A stretch of DNA of 62,884 nucleotides, from assembly GCF_001509485.1 (NCBI RefSeq), contig NZ_LLZI01000228.1, positions 1 to 62,884 of the forward strand, given 5' to 3'. How positions within the stretch are numbered: position 1 is the first letter of the stretch; each line of letters starts with the position of its first letter. The stretch comes from Streptomyces sp. NRRL F-4489. GTDB lineage: Bacteria; Actinomycetota; Actinomycetes; Streptomycetales; Streptomycetaceae. The notes under the pieces were generated by a model, which saw only the letters and a program-made list of their open reading frames with translations, was not told the origin of the DNA and made no database searches. Of the stretch, positions 16,536-24,886 are shown piece by piece. The position numbers were made by a program, and so were the translations under genes.

Positions 16536-17050
16536 TTCCCACGTTGTCGGCTGTCCCGCCGCGGGGGTCTTTTCGTTCGCGCCTGCGGCGCATCGCTTTG
16601 ATTCCGCTGCGCGGGGCTGGTCGGCAGCGGTGCCGGGTCTGCGGGGTGGGGGTGTGCCGGACTGCTTCGCTTTACGTCCGGCACACCCCCACCCCGCAGA
16701 CCCGTCCCCTCCCGAGGGGGTCAATGAGACGGTTCGTTGGGGCTGGTGCCGGTGGTGCCCTGCGGGTCGTCGGTGGTTGGCAGCGCGGCCCGGGGGCCGT
16801 CGGTTGTGAGCTTGTGAACGCGGAATGTCCTATCCGCACGCCAGTAGGGGAAGCGGGCCGACAGGGCGCTTGCGGCGTTCAGCGCACCAGAGCATCGTTG
16901 GGCTGTCCCCACAGGTCCGCATCGATGGGGTAATCGGCTTCCTCGATCAGTGCCGTGGTGTGAATGAGCCGCAAGCGCCGATTGGCCGGAGGGGGCGGGG
17001 TGTCGGACGGACGTAGAGCGGCAGCAGTCCGGCACGCCTCGGCCCCATCC
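16536..17050. repeat. Composite palindromic element, rearranged copy
   Basis: The left outer module (TTCCCACGTTGTCGG, 16536 on) and an intact palindrome (29-bp arms 16634-16662 and 16676-16704, loop TGCTTCGCTTTAC) match the 5.8-kb copy. The next ~60 bp (from GTTCGTTGGGGCTGG) is the reverse complement of the linker of the 29.8-kb copy. A decayed second palindrome is at about 16990-17030 (GTGTCGGAC, loop-like CGTAGAGCGGCAGCA, GTCCGGCAC). The element fills a convergent gap. Confidence 0.8.
16879..16971 (-). pseudogene. Possible coding remnant inside the repeat element
   Basis: A 30-codon frame (LRLIHTTALIEEADYPIDAD, then LWGQPNDALVR and a stop) has balanced amino-acid composition unlike the shadow frames around it. 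Only a TTG could start it. It may be the C-terminus of a gene destroyed by the repeat, or a tiny gene. I do not recognise it. Confidence 0.3.
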
Positions 17051-17111
17051 GACCCCTCGCCGAACCCCCCGTCGGGAAATCCGGCACCGCGGGGGCGCCC
17101 CATACGCGGGG

Positions 17112-18146
17112 CTACCCCACCGGAACGCCCGCCTCCAAGTGCAGCGGGCAGCCCCGTTCGCGGGCTCGTAGGGCCCAGTGGAGGCGGTTCCAGCGGATGG
17201 GGGGGAGGAGGGTTTCGGCCTCGGATTCGGTGACGAAGCGCCAGGCGCGGAGTTCGGCGCCGGGGAGGAGGAGGTCGTGGATGCGGTCGCCGGAGAGGGT
17301 GCCGCCGTCGTAGAGCAGGCGCAGGCCGCCGAAGCCGGGTGGGTTGGGGGCTTCCCAGTCGAGGACCAACAGGCGGGGGGCGCGGGGGAGTTGGATGCCC
17401 AGTTCCTCGGCTACCTCGCGGATGCCGGCGTGGGCGGGGGCCTCGCCCGGTTCGACGATGCCGCCGGGGAACTCCCAGCCGGGTTTGTACGTTGGATCGA
17501 CCAGCAGGACGCGGTTCTGGTCGTCGAAGAGGAGGACCCCGGCGGCGAGGGTCTCCGCGGTGGGCTCGGGGGTCTGCACGATGTCGCACGCGCCGGCGCC
17601 GGTGCGGACGGCCTCGGCGATCCGCTCGGCGGTCTGCCGGGGCGTCAGCGCGGAGGTGTCCACGACGTGGGCGTCGCCCTTGAGCCAGTCCAGGGCCCGC
17701 GCGTAGGGTTCCAGGTGCTCCAGGGACCAGCGGCGTACGGAGGCGTTGGCGTCGGCGTCGCCGGGGATTTCCTCGCGGTTCGCTATGCGTTCGCGCAGGA
17801 TCGTTTCCTCCGCATGGAGGAGGACATGTCGGACGGGTATCCGGCGCGCGGCGAGGGCGCCGAAGATCTCGTCGCGGTATTCCTGGCGCAGCAGCGTCAT
17901 CGGCGTCACCAGCGGGCCCGGGACCTCGGTGAGCAGGGCGGCCGCGGTGTCCACCACCATGCGGCGCCAGGAGGGCAGGTCCTGGTAGTCGTCGACCTCT
18001 TCGAACCGCTTGGCCGGCAGCATCAACCGCAGTCCGCTGCCGAGGAGTTCGGGGTCGTAGAGCGTGCTTCCGGGAAGCAGGTCGAGCAGTTCATGAGCCG
18101 CAGTGGTCTTGCCCGCACCGAACGTGCCGTTCAGCCAGACGATCAC
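17112..18146 (-). CDS. TmrB-like P-loop kinase fused to a NUDIX hydrolase
   Basis: 344 aa, two domains. Residues 1 to ~195 resemble TmrB, the tunicamycin-resistance ATP-binding protein: MIVWLNGTFGAGKTT gives the P-loop (G7-T15), then LYDPELLGSGLR, LPSWRRMV and LVTPMTLLRQEY. From ~205, a NUDIX domain has GWEFPGGIVEPGE and the box residues REVAEELGI. NUDIX enzymes cleave nucleoside diphosphate-X compounds, and TmrB-like proteins are thought to be small-molecule or nucleotide kinases. A GTG start follows GAGGGGAAA. The fused activities may act on the same nucleotide-like substrate. Confidence 0.8.
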   Translation of the reverse strand: MIVWLNGTFGAGKTTAAHELLDLLPGSTLYDPELLGSGLRLMLPAKRFEEVDDYQDLPSWRRMVVDTAAALLTEVPGPLVTPMTLLRQEYRDEIFGALAARRIPVRHVLLHAEETILRERIANREEIPGDADANASVRRWSLEHLEPYARALDWLKGDAHVVDTSALTPRQTAERIAEAVRTGAGACDIVQTPEPTAETLAAGVLLFDDQNRVLLVDPTYKPGWEFPGGIVEPGEAPAHAGIREVAEELGIQLPRAPRLLVLDWEAPNPPGFGGLRLLYDGGTLSGDRIHDLLLPGAELRAWRFVTESEAETLLPPIRWNRLHWALRARERGCPLHLEAGVPVG

Positions 18147-18501
18147 GGTTTCCCCTCTTCCCTAGACCCAGGTGAGTTGCCCGCAACACCCTGCCACGGA
18201 AACGCTCCGGACCACGGCCCGCGCGCAGCACCGGGAACACCGCCTTGAGGAACACCCCGCACGGGGGACGCCGGTCCGTCTCCCCCGCCGCGAAGCCCCG
18301 GCAAACAAGCGCTCCCCCGCCCCTCCAGCACCGAAACCCCCACCCGCGCACGGCCTGCGGAGGGCCAGGCGGGGGCGGTACGTCGCATATGCCGGAGTCC
18401 CATCGCGCTCGTTCCGGGGGCGCGGGTCGGGGTCGGGGCGCGGGCCGGAGGTGCGGTTCCGCGGGGTCGGGGGCGTTGCGTGGGTCCGGCGGGAGGCGGG
18501 C
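18147..18501. other. Intergenic stretch without a recognised gene
   Basis: 355 bp between two minus-strand genes. It should contain the promoter of the TmrB-NUDIX gene (CTAGGG near 18160 could be a -10). The rest is GC-rich with no supported coding frame or strong hairpin. Confidence 0.45.
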
Positions 18502-20820
18502 TCAGCAGGTGCGCAGGCCCGGGACCGGCTGGTCGTTGTCGCCGCCGGTGAGGTAGACGACGCTGACGTAGACGCCGGAATTGCCGCTGTCGTCATCGGT
18601 CTTGGCCCACCAGACGTTGGTCCACTTCCCGTACGTCTCGCGGCGGCCCAGCTTCGCCTGGCAGTAGAAGTAGTTGGTGCCGATGTTCAGGTGCCCGACC
18701 TGCTGGAAGGAGGCGGTGTACGAGGCCGCGGTACGCCACACATCGCAGTTGGCCTTGCCGCCGCCGATGTCCACGCAGGCCGGGCCGTGGGTCGGGCCCC
18801 CGCCGCCGGTGCCGCCGCCAGTGGTCCCGCCGGCCGCGGCCCCGGACCCGCCGGTGGTGCCGCCGCCCGTCGTACCGCCGTGGGCCCCGCCCGCCGTGCC
18901 ACCGCCGGTGCCGCCCTGGGTACCGCCCGCGGCCGTGCCGCCGTCGCGGCCGCCCTGCCGCCCGCCCGGACCACCGCCGGGGCCGCCCGCCCCGGGGGTC
19001 CCGGACGGCGAGGCGTCTCCGGAGGGCGTCGCCGGACTGCCGGACGCGGACGAGTCGTTGGCCTTGCCGTCGCCGGCCGTACCGCCCTTGGCGGCGGTCG
19101 CGGCCGCCCCCGGTGTGGTGGCCGGTACGGCCGGACGCCGGCCACCCGCGGTGTCCTGGCCCCCGGAACCACCGCCGATCAGCGCGTACGTGATCCCGCC
19201 GCCGGCCGCCAGGACGGCGAGCGCGGCCGCGATGGACACCAGCGCCCGGCGCCGGCGGCGGAGCGGTACGCGGGTGGTGTCGCCGTCCGGGCCGGGGCCG
19301 AGATCGGGGGTGTGGCCGGGGCCGAGGTCCGGGTGCGGGTGGGCCGGGTAGGGGCCGGGCGCGCCGGGGAGGGGGCCGGTGGGGCCGGTGGACAGAGGGC
19401 CGGTCACGGCGCCTGGGAGGCCCTGCCCGGCGTCCGGGCGGCCGCCGGGTGTCGGCGCACCTGTGCCGGACACAGATCCGCCCGGCCCCGACTGCCCGGC
19501 CGGGCCCGGTGCGTACGGCGTGGGGCCGCTATGCGTTCCCGGCCCGGCGGGACCGCCCTGGCCGCCCGGTGCGTTGGTACCGGGCGGCGGTGGTGCCGTC
19601 CACGGGCCGACCGGGCCCGGCAGCGGGCCGGCGCCGGACGTGGCGTCCGTCTGGGTCGGGGCGTACGGCATACCAGGCGCCGGGACGTACGGGGTACCGG
19701 GAGCTGGCGCGTACGGGGCGCCGGGCGCGGGGGCGTACGGGGTGCCGGGAGCCGGGGCGGGCGGTGGGGGCGCGACGCCCGGGTCGCGCCCCTCCGCGAC
19801 CGCCTGGAGCATGGTGCGGGCCTGCGCCGCTGACGGGCGGTCGGCCGGGCTCTTGGCCATCAGGGCGTACAGGACGGGCGTCAGCGGGCCGGCGCGGCGC
19901 GGCTCCGGGAGCGGTTCGGTGACGATCGCGGTGAGGGTCGAGTACACCGACGTCCGGCGGAACGGCGCGCCGCCGCCCTCCACCGCCGCGTACAGCGTCA
20001 TGCCCAGCGACCAGATGTCGGAGGCCGGGGTGGGGTCCATACCCTGGGCCCGTTCCGGGGGCAAGTAGTCGAGCGAGCCGACCAGTTCGCCGCTGCGGGT
20101 GATGTTGGTGGTGGCGCCGTCGCCGGGCGCCTCGATGCTGGCGATGCCGAAGTCGGTGAGGACCACCCGGCCGCCACCGGGGCGGCCCCACTTCTCCAGG
20201 AGGACGTTGCCGGGCTTGACATCGCGGTGCAGCACGCCTGCCTGGTGGGCGGCGTCCAGCGCGTCCATCACGGCGGCGCCGATGCGGGCGGCCTCCCGGG
20301 GGTCCAGCGGGCCGTGCGCGCCGATGGCGTCGTCCAGGGACGGGCCGTCGACCAGCTCCATGACGATGACCGGGCGGCCGGCCTCCTCGATGACGTCGTG
20401 GACGGTCACCACCCCGGAGTGCCGGATCCGGGCCGCGGCGCGCGCCTCGCGCTGCATACGGGTGCGCAGATCGGCGAGTTCGGGGGCGGAGGCGTCGGTG
20501 TAGGCGCGCAGGACCTTGAGGGCGACCTCGCGGCCCAGGATGTCGTCCTCGGCCCGGCACACCACGCCCATCCCGCCGCGGCCGATGCGGCCGGTGACGC
20601 GGTAGCGGCCGCCGAGCAGCCGGCCGGTGAGGTCGTCGTCGTTCCCGCGCCGAGGCCCGCTCTTGGCAGCAGCCGAGCGCGGAACGGCGCCGTCCGACCG
20701 CTCCGACCCCTCCGGCGTTCCGCCCGCCGGTCCGGGGCCGTTCGTCCCGCCCGGCCCGTTAGTCCCACCCGTCGCGCCGGGCCCGCCCGTCCCCTGCTGC
20801 TCGTGCTCCCCCGAAGTCAC
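18502..20820 (-). CDS. Membrane-anchored PASTA-less serine/threonine protein kinase
   Basis: 772 aa. The kinase domain (about 70-340) has IGRGGMGVVCRAED, VALKVL, HRDVKPGNVLL, DFGIAS and the APE-equivalent PPERAQG. A ~180-residue Pro/Gly linker follows with PYAPAPG-type repeats. One membrane span (about 527-551, after RRRRR) separates it from a Gly/Thr-rich stalk (~130 aa) and a C-terminal extracytoplasmic domain with four cysteines (ACVDI, NCDVW, FYCQA, RTC). There are no PASTA repeats, so the signal sensed is unknown. The GTG at 20820 follows GAGGGG. It lies upstream of nothing obvious; its substrates cannot be inferred. Confidence 0.9.
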   Translation of the reverse strand: MTSGEHEQQGTGGPGATGGTNGPGGTNGPGPAGGTPEGSERSDGAVPRSAAAKSGPRRGNDDDLTGRLLGGRYRVTGRIGRGGMGVVCRAEDDILGREVALKVLRAYTDASAPELADLRTRMQREARAAARIRHSGVVTVHDVIEEAGRPVIVMELVDGPSLDDAIGAHGPLDPREAARIGAAVMDALDAAHQAGVLHRDVKPGNVLLEKWGRPGGGRVVLTDFGIASIEAPGDGATTNITRSGELVGSLDYLPPERAQGMDPTPASDIWSLGMTLYAAVEGGGAPFRRTSVYSTLTAIVTEPLPEPRRAGPLTPVLYALMAKSPADRPSAAQARTMLQAVAEGRDPGVAPPPPAPAPGTPYAPAPGAPYAPAPGTPYVPAPGMPYAPTQTDATSGAGPLPGPVGPWTAPPPPGTNAPGGQGGPAGPGTHSGPTPYAPGPAGQSGPGGSVSGTGAPTPGGRPDAGQGLPGAVTGPLSTGPTGPLPGAPGPYPAHPHPDLGPGHTPDLGPGPDGDTTRVPLRRRRRALVSIAAALAVLAAGGGITYALIGGGSGGQDTAGGRRPAVPATTPGAAATAAKGGTAGDGKANDSSASGSPATPSGDASPSGTPGAGGPGGGPGGRQGGRDGGTAAGGTQGGTGGGTAGGAHGGTTGGGTTGGSGAAAGGTTGGGTGGGGPTHGPACVDIGGGKANCDVWRTAASYTASFQQVGHLNIGTNYFYCQAKLGRRETYGKWTNVWWAKTDDDSGNSGVYVSVVYLTGGDNDQPVPGLRTC

Positions 20821-21066
20821 CCTGCCGATCCCCTCGCTGCCCGTCGCCACGCCGGCGGCGGCCCGTACACCGGCACACCGCGGCACCCGCTCCGCCCCAC
20901 GGGCGGCCACCACCAGACTACGGGGCGTCGGTGACAGCCGGGCCCGGTCGGCCGGGTCGCCGACCCGTACGGGTCCGGGCTGCCCGGTACGGACTCCGGT
21001 CCCCCGGCCGTCGCCGCCAGCGGGCCACCCGCCCGCCGGCAAGGCGCCGTAAGGGCCCTACCGCCG

Positions 21067-22023
21067 CTACCGCCCCGCCGCGAACGCCGCCACCCGGGAC
21101 CGTTCGGCGGCCGCTGCCGCCGCGCCCACGAGGCCGGCGTCCGTTCCGGTGCGGGCCGGGGCCACGGTCAGGCCGGAGACGAAGGAGAGCGTGGCGTACT
21201 CGCGCAGGGCGGACCGCAGGGGCGCGAACAGGACCTCGCCGGCGCCCGCGACACCGCCGCCGATGACCGCGATGTCGATCTCGACGAGGGTGGCGGTGGC
21301 GGCGATCCCGGCGGCCAGCGCCTGCGCGGCCCGTTCGAAGGAGCCCAGCGCCACCGGGTCGCCGGCGTGCGCCGCGGCGGCGACCGCGGCGGCGCTGGTG
21401 TCCCCGTCCGGGCCCGGCCGCCAGCCGTTGGCCAGTGCGCGGCGGGCGATGTTCGGGCCGCTGGCGATCCGTTCGACGCAGCCGCGGGCACCGCACGGGC
21501 ACGGGTCGCCGTCGAGGTCGACGCTGATGTGCCCGATGTGGCCGGCGTTGCCCGAAGGGCCCGGGTGCAGGCGCCCGTTGAGGACGAGGCCGCCGCCGAC
21601 CCCGGTGGAGACGACCATGCACAGCGCGTTGTCGTGGCCGCGCGCGGCGCCCTGCCAGTGCTCGGCGGCGGTCATCGCGACCCCGTCGCCGACCAGCGTC
21701 ACCGGCAGGTCGCCGACCAGCGCGCGGACGCCGGCGACCAGCGGGAAGTCGCGCCAGCCGGGGATGTTGACCGGGCTGACGGTGCCGGCCGCGGCGTCCA
21801 CCGGGCCGGCGCTGCCGATGCCCACGGCGGCCACCCGCGGCCAGTCCGGCGCGGCGGCCAGTTCGCGGACGACCTCGGCCACCGCGCGCATCACGGTGGC
21901 CCCGTCGCGGTCCGCGGGGGTCGGCCGGGCGGCCCGGACCAGGAGTCTGCCGCGCGGGTCCACCAGAGCGCCGGCGATCTTGGTGCCGCCGATGTCCAGC
22001 GCTGCGCTGAGGTCCGTCTGCAT
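21067..22023 (-). CDS. ROK family sugar kinase
   Basis: 318 aa. ALDIGGTKIAGALVD is the ATP phosphate motif, VSTGVGGGLVLNG and GNAGHIGHISVD form the ROK signature, and CPCGARGCVE is the zinc site. There is no helix-turn-helix, so this is a glucokinase-type or N-acyl-sugar kinase. It phosphorylates an imported hexose in the cytosol. It is divergent from a LacI regulator that probably controls it through the operator in between. Confidence 0.85.
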   Translation of the reverse strand: MQTDLSAALDIGGTKIAGALVDPRGRLLVRAARPTPADRDGATVMRAVAEVVRELAAAPDWPRVAAVGIGSAGPVDAAAGTVSPVNIPGWRDFPLVAGVRALVGDLPVTLVGDGVAMTAAEHWQGAARGHDNALCMVVSTGVGGGLVLNGRLHPGPSGNAGHIGHISVDLDGDPCPCGARGCVERIASGPNIARRALANGWRPGPDGDTSAAAVAAAAHAGDPVALGSFERAAQALAAGIAATATLVEIDIAVIGGGVAGAGEVLFAPLRSALREYATLSFVSGLTVAPARTGTDAGLVGAAAAAAERSRVAAFAAGR

Positions 22024-22096
22024 CGGTGTCGAAGTCTCCTGGTGAGCCCGGGGCCCGGGCCGCCCGCCCGGCGTGGGAACGTCAGTCTCGCGGGAT

Positions 22097-22123
22097 TTGA
22101 CAACGTTGTCCAGGGGCTATGCT
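22097..22123 (+). promoter_or_regulatory. LacI operator with overlapping promoter
   Basis: GACAACGTTGTC (22099-22110) is a perfect 12-bp palindrome with the central CG of LacI-family operators. It overlaps TTGACA (22097-22102), and TATGCT (22118-22123) follows at a short 15-base spacing. It lies between the divergent ROK kinase and LacI genes. Confidence 0.65.
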
Positions 22124-22185
22124 CGTCGCCGCACACCGGCGCGCCCGGACGCCTTCCGCGGCCACCCACCGGCCCCGCCGGGCAG

Positions 22186-22276
22186 CCCGGACAGCTCGGA
22201 CACCTCCGATAGTTCAGACAGACCAGATAGCCAAGACCACTCCAGATAGTCCAGATAGTTCCGACAGTTCAGACAG
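22186..22276 (+). repeat. Ten 9-bp tandem repeats upstream of lacI-type gene
   Basis: Units such as CCCGGACAG, CTCCGATAG, TTCAGACAG, ACCAGATAG and TCCAGATAG run head to tail from 22186 to 22276, with one 10-bp unit. They end 14 bp before the LacI start and share the YCCRGAYAG consensus with 8204-8257. Confidence 0.75.
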
Positions 22277-22290
22277 TCAGGACCGCACGC

Positions 22291-23337
22291 GTGAACGAGA
22301 ACGCCCGCGCCACCGCCACCTCCCATCGCTACGGCACCCGTCCGACGATGAAGGATGTCGCGGCGCGCGCCGGTGTCGGCCTGAAGACCGTCTCCCGGGT
22401 CGTCAACGGCGAACCAGGCGTCACCCCGGACACCGAGCGCCGCGTCCAGGAGGCCATCGCCGCCCTCGGCTTCCGGCGCAACGACTCGGCCCGGATCCTG
22501 CGCAAGGGCCGGACGGCCAGCATCGGCCTGGTCCTCGAAGACCTCGCGGACCCCTTCTACGGGCCGCTCAGCCGCGCCGTGGAAGAGGTGGCGCGCGACC
22601 ACGGGGCGCTGCTGATCAACGGTTCCAGCGCCGAGGACCCGACCCGTGAGCAGGAGTTGGCGCTGGCGCTGTGCGCCCGCCGGGTGGACGGGCTGGTGGT
22701 CATCCCGGCCGGTGACGACCACCGCTATCTGGAACCGGAGATAGCCGCCGGGGTGGCGACCGTCTTCGTGGACCGCCCGGCCGGCCGGATCGACGCCGAT
22801 GTGGTGCTCTCCGACAACTTCGGCGGCGCCCGCGACGCGGTGGCCCACCTCATCGCCCACGGCCACCGCCGGATCGGCTTCATCGGCGACCAGCCGCGCA
22901 TCCACACCGCCAAGGAGCGGCTGCGCGGCTACCGCGCCGCGATGGCCGCGGCCGGGCTCCCGGTCGAGGACTCCTGGGTCTCCCTGGGGTCCACCGCCCC
23001 GGACCGGGTGCGGGCGGCGGCCGCGGCCATGCTGGCCGCCCCGGAGCCGGTCACCGCGCTCTTCGCGGGCAACAACCGCGTCACGGTCACCGCCGTACGG
23101 GTCCTGCGCGCCCACGCCCGGCCGGTGGCCCTCGTCGGCTTCGACGACTTCGAGCTGGCCGATCTCGTCCACCCGGCCATCACGGTCGTCGCCCAGGACG
23201 CCGCCCAGCTGGGCCGGACCGCCGCCGGTCTGCTCTTCCGCCGCCTCGACGGCACCGGCGAACCCCCGCAGCGCCTGGAGATCCCCACCCGGCTGATCCC
23301 CCGGGGGTCGGGGGAGATCGCACCGGTGGCGGGGTAG
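22291..23337 (+). CDS. LacI family transcriptional regulator
   Basis: 348 aa. The helix-turn-helix and hinge read MKDVAARAGVGLKTVSRVVNG and PDTERRVQEAIAALGFRRN. The periplasmic-binding-like sensor domain follows (IGLVLEDLADPFYGPL, VDGLVVIPAG, HRRIGFIGD, VGFDDFELADLVHPAITVV). The GTG at 22291 gives a ~19-residue leader before the DNA-binding domain. It likely represses itself and the divergent ROK kinase in response to a sugar. Confidence 0.9.
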   Translation: MNENARATATSHRYGTRPTMKDVAARAGVGLKTVSRVVNGEPGVTPDTERRVQEAIAALGFRRNDSARILRKGRTASIGLVLEDLADPFYGPLSRAVEEVARDHGALLINGSSAEDPTREQELALALCARRVDGLVVIPAGDDHRYLEPEIAAGVATVFVDRPAGRIDADVVLSDNFGGARDAVAHLIAHGHRRIGFIGDQPRIHTAKERLRGYRAAMAAAGLPVEDSWVSLGSTAPDRVRAAAAAMLAAPEPVTALFAGNNRVTVTAVRVLRAHARPVALVGFDDFELADLVHPAITVVAQDAAQLGRTAAGLLFRRLDGTGEPPQRLEIPTRLIPRGSGEIAPVAG

Positions 23338-23360
23338 GGCCGGCGGAGGCCCGCCGGCCC
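23337..23360. terminator. Terminator hairpin between convergent genes
   Basis: GGGCCGGCGG (23337-23346) pairs perfectly with CCGCCGGCCC (23351-23360), with a 4-base loop, starting on the last base of the LacI stop codon and 30 bp before the end of the convergent DUF6986 gene. Confidence 0.7.
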
Positions 23361-23389
23361 GTGACGCCCGGACCCGAACTGGCCCTGCC

Positions 23390-24682
23390 TCAGGCCGACT
23401 TGACCGGCGCGGTCCCCCGGCCCGCCAGCCCGTCCAGGTCCGCCCGGGTGAGCCCCGTCAGCTCGGCGACCTCGGCGGAGTCGACGGCGCCGCAGTCGAG
23501 GCCGCGGAGGAGGTAGCCGCTGAGGGCCTTGGCGGTGGCGGGCTCGTCGGCGATGTCGCCGCCGGCCTTGGCCACGTAGGCGGCGAGGCGGGCGGCGGCC
23601 TTCTCCAGGCCCTCGCGGTAGAAGGCGTAGACCGCGGCGTAACGGGTCGGGAGGTGGCCCGGGTGCATGTCCCAGCCCTGGTAGTAGGCGCGGGCCAGGG
23701 CGCGGCGGGTCAGGCCGTGGTGCAGCTTCCAGGCGTCGTGGACCTGGGCGGTGGGGCCGACCGGGAGGACGTTGGTGGAGCCGTCCGAGAGGCGGACGCC
23801 GGTGCCGGCGGCGGCGACCTGCATGACCGCCTTGGCGTGGTCGGCGACGGGGTGGTCGCTGGCCTGGTAGGCGGCGCTGACCCCGCAGGAGGCGCTGTAG
23901 TCGAACGTGCCGTAGTGCAGGGAGGTGGCGCGGCCCTCGGCGGCCTCGATCATCCGGGCGACGGTGGCCCGGCCGTCGGCGCCGAGGATGGACTGGGTGG
24001 TCTCGATCTGGATCTCGAAGCCGATCCGGCCGGGCGCGAGGCCGCGGGCCTTCTCGAACGCCTCCAGCAGCCGCACCATCGCGGTGACCTGCTCCGCGTA
24101 GGTGACCTTGGGCAGGGTGAGGACCAGGCCCTCGGGCAGGCCGCCGGCCTCCATCAGGCCGGTGAGGAAGATGTCCAGGGTGCGGATGCCGCGGTCGCGG
24201 ACGGCGGCCTCCATGCACTTCATGCGGATGCCCATGTACGGGGCGGCGGTGCCGTCCCGGTAGGCGGCGGCGACGAGGGCGGCGGCGCGGGCCGCGGCCT
24301 CGTCCTCCTCGGCGTCGGAGCGCAGGCCGTAGCCGTCCTCGAAGTCGATCCGCAGGTCCTCGACGGGCTCGCGCTCCAGCTTGGCGCGGACCCGCTCGTA
24401 CACCGGGCCGGCGAGTTCGTCGGAGATGCCGAGGACGGCGGCGAGCGCGCCGGCGTCGGGGGCGTGCTCGTCCAGCATGGCCAGCGCCTGGTCGCCCCAG
24501 GAGCGGATGGTGCCGGCGGCGAAGGCGTCGCCGGGCACGTAGACGGTGTGGACCGGCTGGCGGGTGCCGGGGTCGCCCGGGTAGCGCCGCGCCAGATCGG
24601 CGTCCACCTCGGCGAGAGCGGCGCCGATGCCCTCGCGTACGGTGTCCGCGAGGCTCGTCGCCACGGTCTCCTGCTGCCCCAT
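23390..24682 (-). CDS. DUF6986 family protein (HpcH/HpaI aldolase / citrate-lyase-like)
   Basis: 430 aa. LRIDFEDGYG carries the acidic metal ligand of the HpcH/HpaI-type TIM barrel, and GFEIQIETTQSILGADG, LHYGTFDYSASCGVSAAYQ and QGWDMHPGHLPTRYAAVYAF match the DUF6986 pattern. Related enzymes make or cleave C-C bonds in 2-oxo acid or malyl-CoA-like chemistry; the substrate here is unknown. GGGAGGG sets the ATG at 24682 (MGQQETVATS). A consensus promoter and an inverted repeat lie upstream. Confidence 0.75.
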   Translation of the reverse strand: MGQQETVATSLADTVREGIGAALAEVDADLARRYPGDPGTRQPVHTVYVPGDAFAAGTIRSWGDQALAMLDEHAPDAGALAAVLGISDELAGPVYERVRAKLEREPVEDLRIDFEDGYGLRSDAEEDEAAARAAALVAAAYRDGTAAPYMGIRMKCMEAAVRDRGIRTLDIFLTGLMEAGGLPEGLVLTLPKVTYAEQVTAMVRLLEAFEKARGLAPGRIGFEIQIETTQSILGADGRATVARMIEAAEGRATSLHYGTFDYSASCGVSAAYQASDHPVADHAKAVMQVAAAGTGVRLSDGSTNVLPVGPTAQVHDAWKLHHGLTRRALARAYYQGWDMHPGHLPTRYAAVYAFYREGLEKAAARLAAYVAKAGGDIADEPATAKALSGYLLRGLDCGAVDSAEVAELTGLTRADLDGLAGRGTAPVKSA

Positions 24683-24732
24683 TTCGGTACCCTCCCGGTG
24701 CTTGTGCCCGGTACCGCCATCGGCCCGGGCAT

Positions 24733-24747
24733 TTCCGCGTAACGGAA
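24733..24747. promoter_or_regulatory. IclR-type inverted repeat
   Basis: TTCCG-CGTAA-CGGAA, perfect 5-bp arms, lies just downstream of the predicted start point of the DUF6986 gene. IclR-family sites often have this TTCCG/CGGAA form. No IclR gene is in the window. Confidence 0.5.
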
Positions 24748-24765
24748 TCAACAATCCGTATAGCG

Positions 24766-24794
24766 AAGCTAACCGGGTCGTGTGGCGAGGTCAA
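24766..24794 (-). promoter_or_regulatory. Promoter of the DUF6986 gene
   Basis: On the minus strand TTGACC (24794-24789) and TAGCTT (24771-24766) are 17 bases apart, a good vegetative-type promoter about 85-110 bp upstream of the ATG. Confidence 0.6.
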
Positions 24795-24886
24795 CACCTA
24801 CCCGGCCGTGGCGGCGCAGGTCACCGCCGCCCACCGGCCGCGTAACTCGATGGCGCGGCCGCCCGCCGCGGCCCCAGAATCCCCCC

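Noticed and set aside
15095..16684. 529-codon minus-strand frame opposite the M20 peptidase
   Set aside because: It mirrors a clear M20 gene, has repetitive Arg/Val/Gly composition, and no family pattern; typical high-GC shadow.
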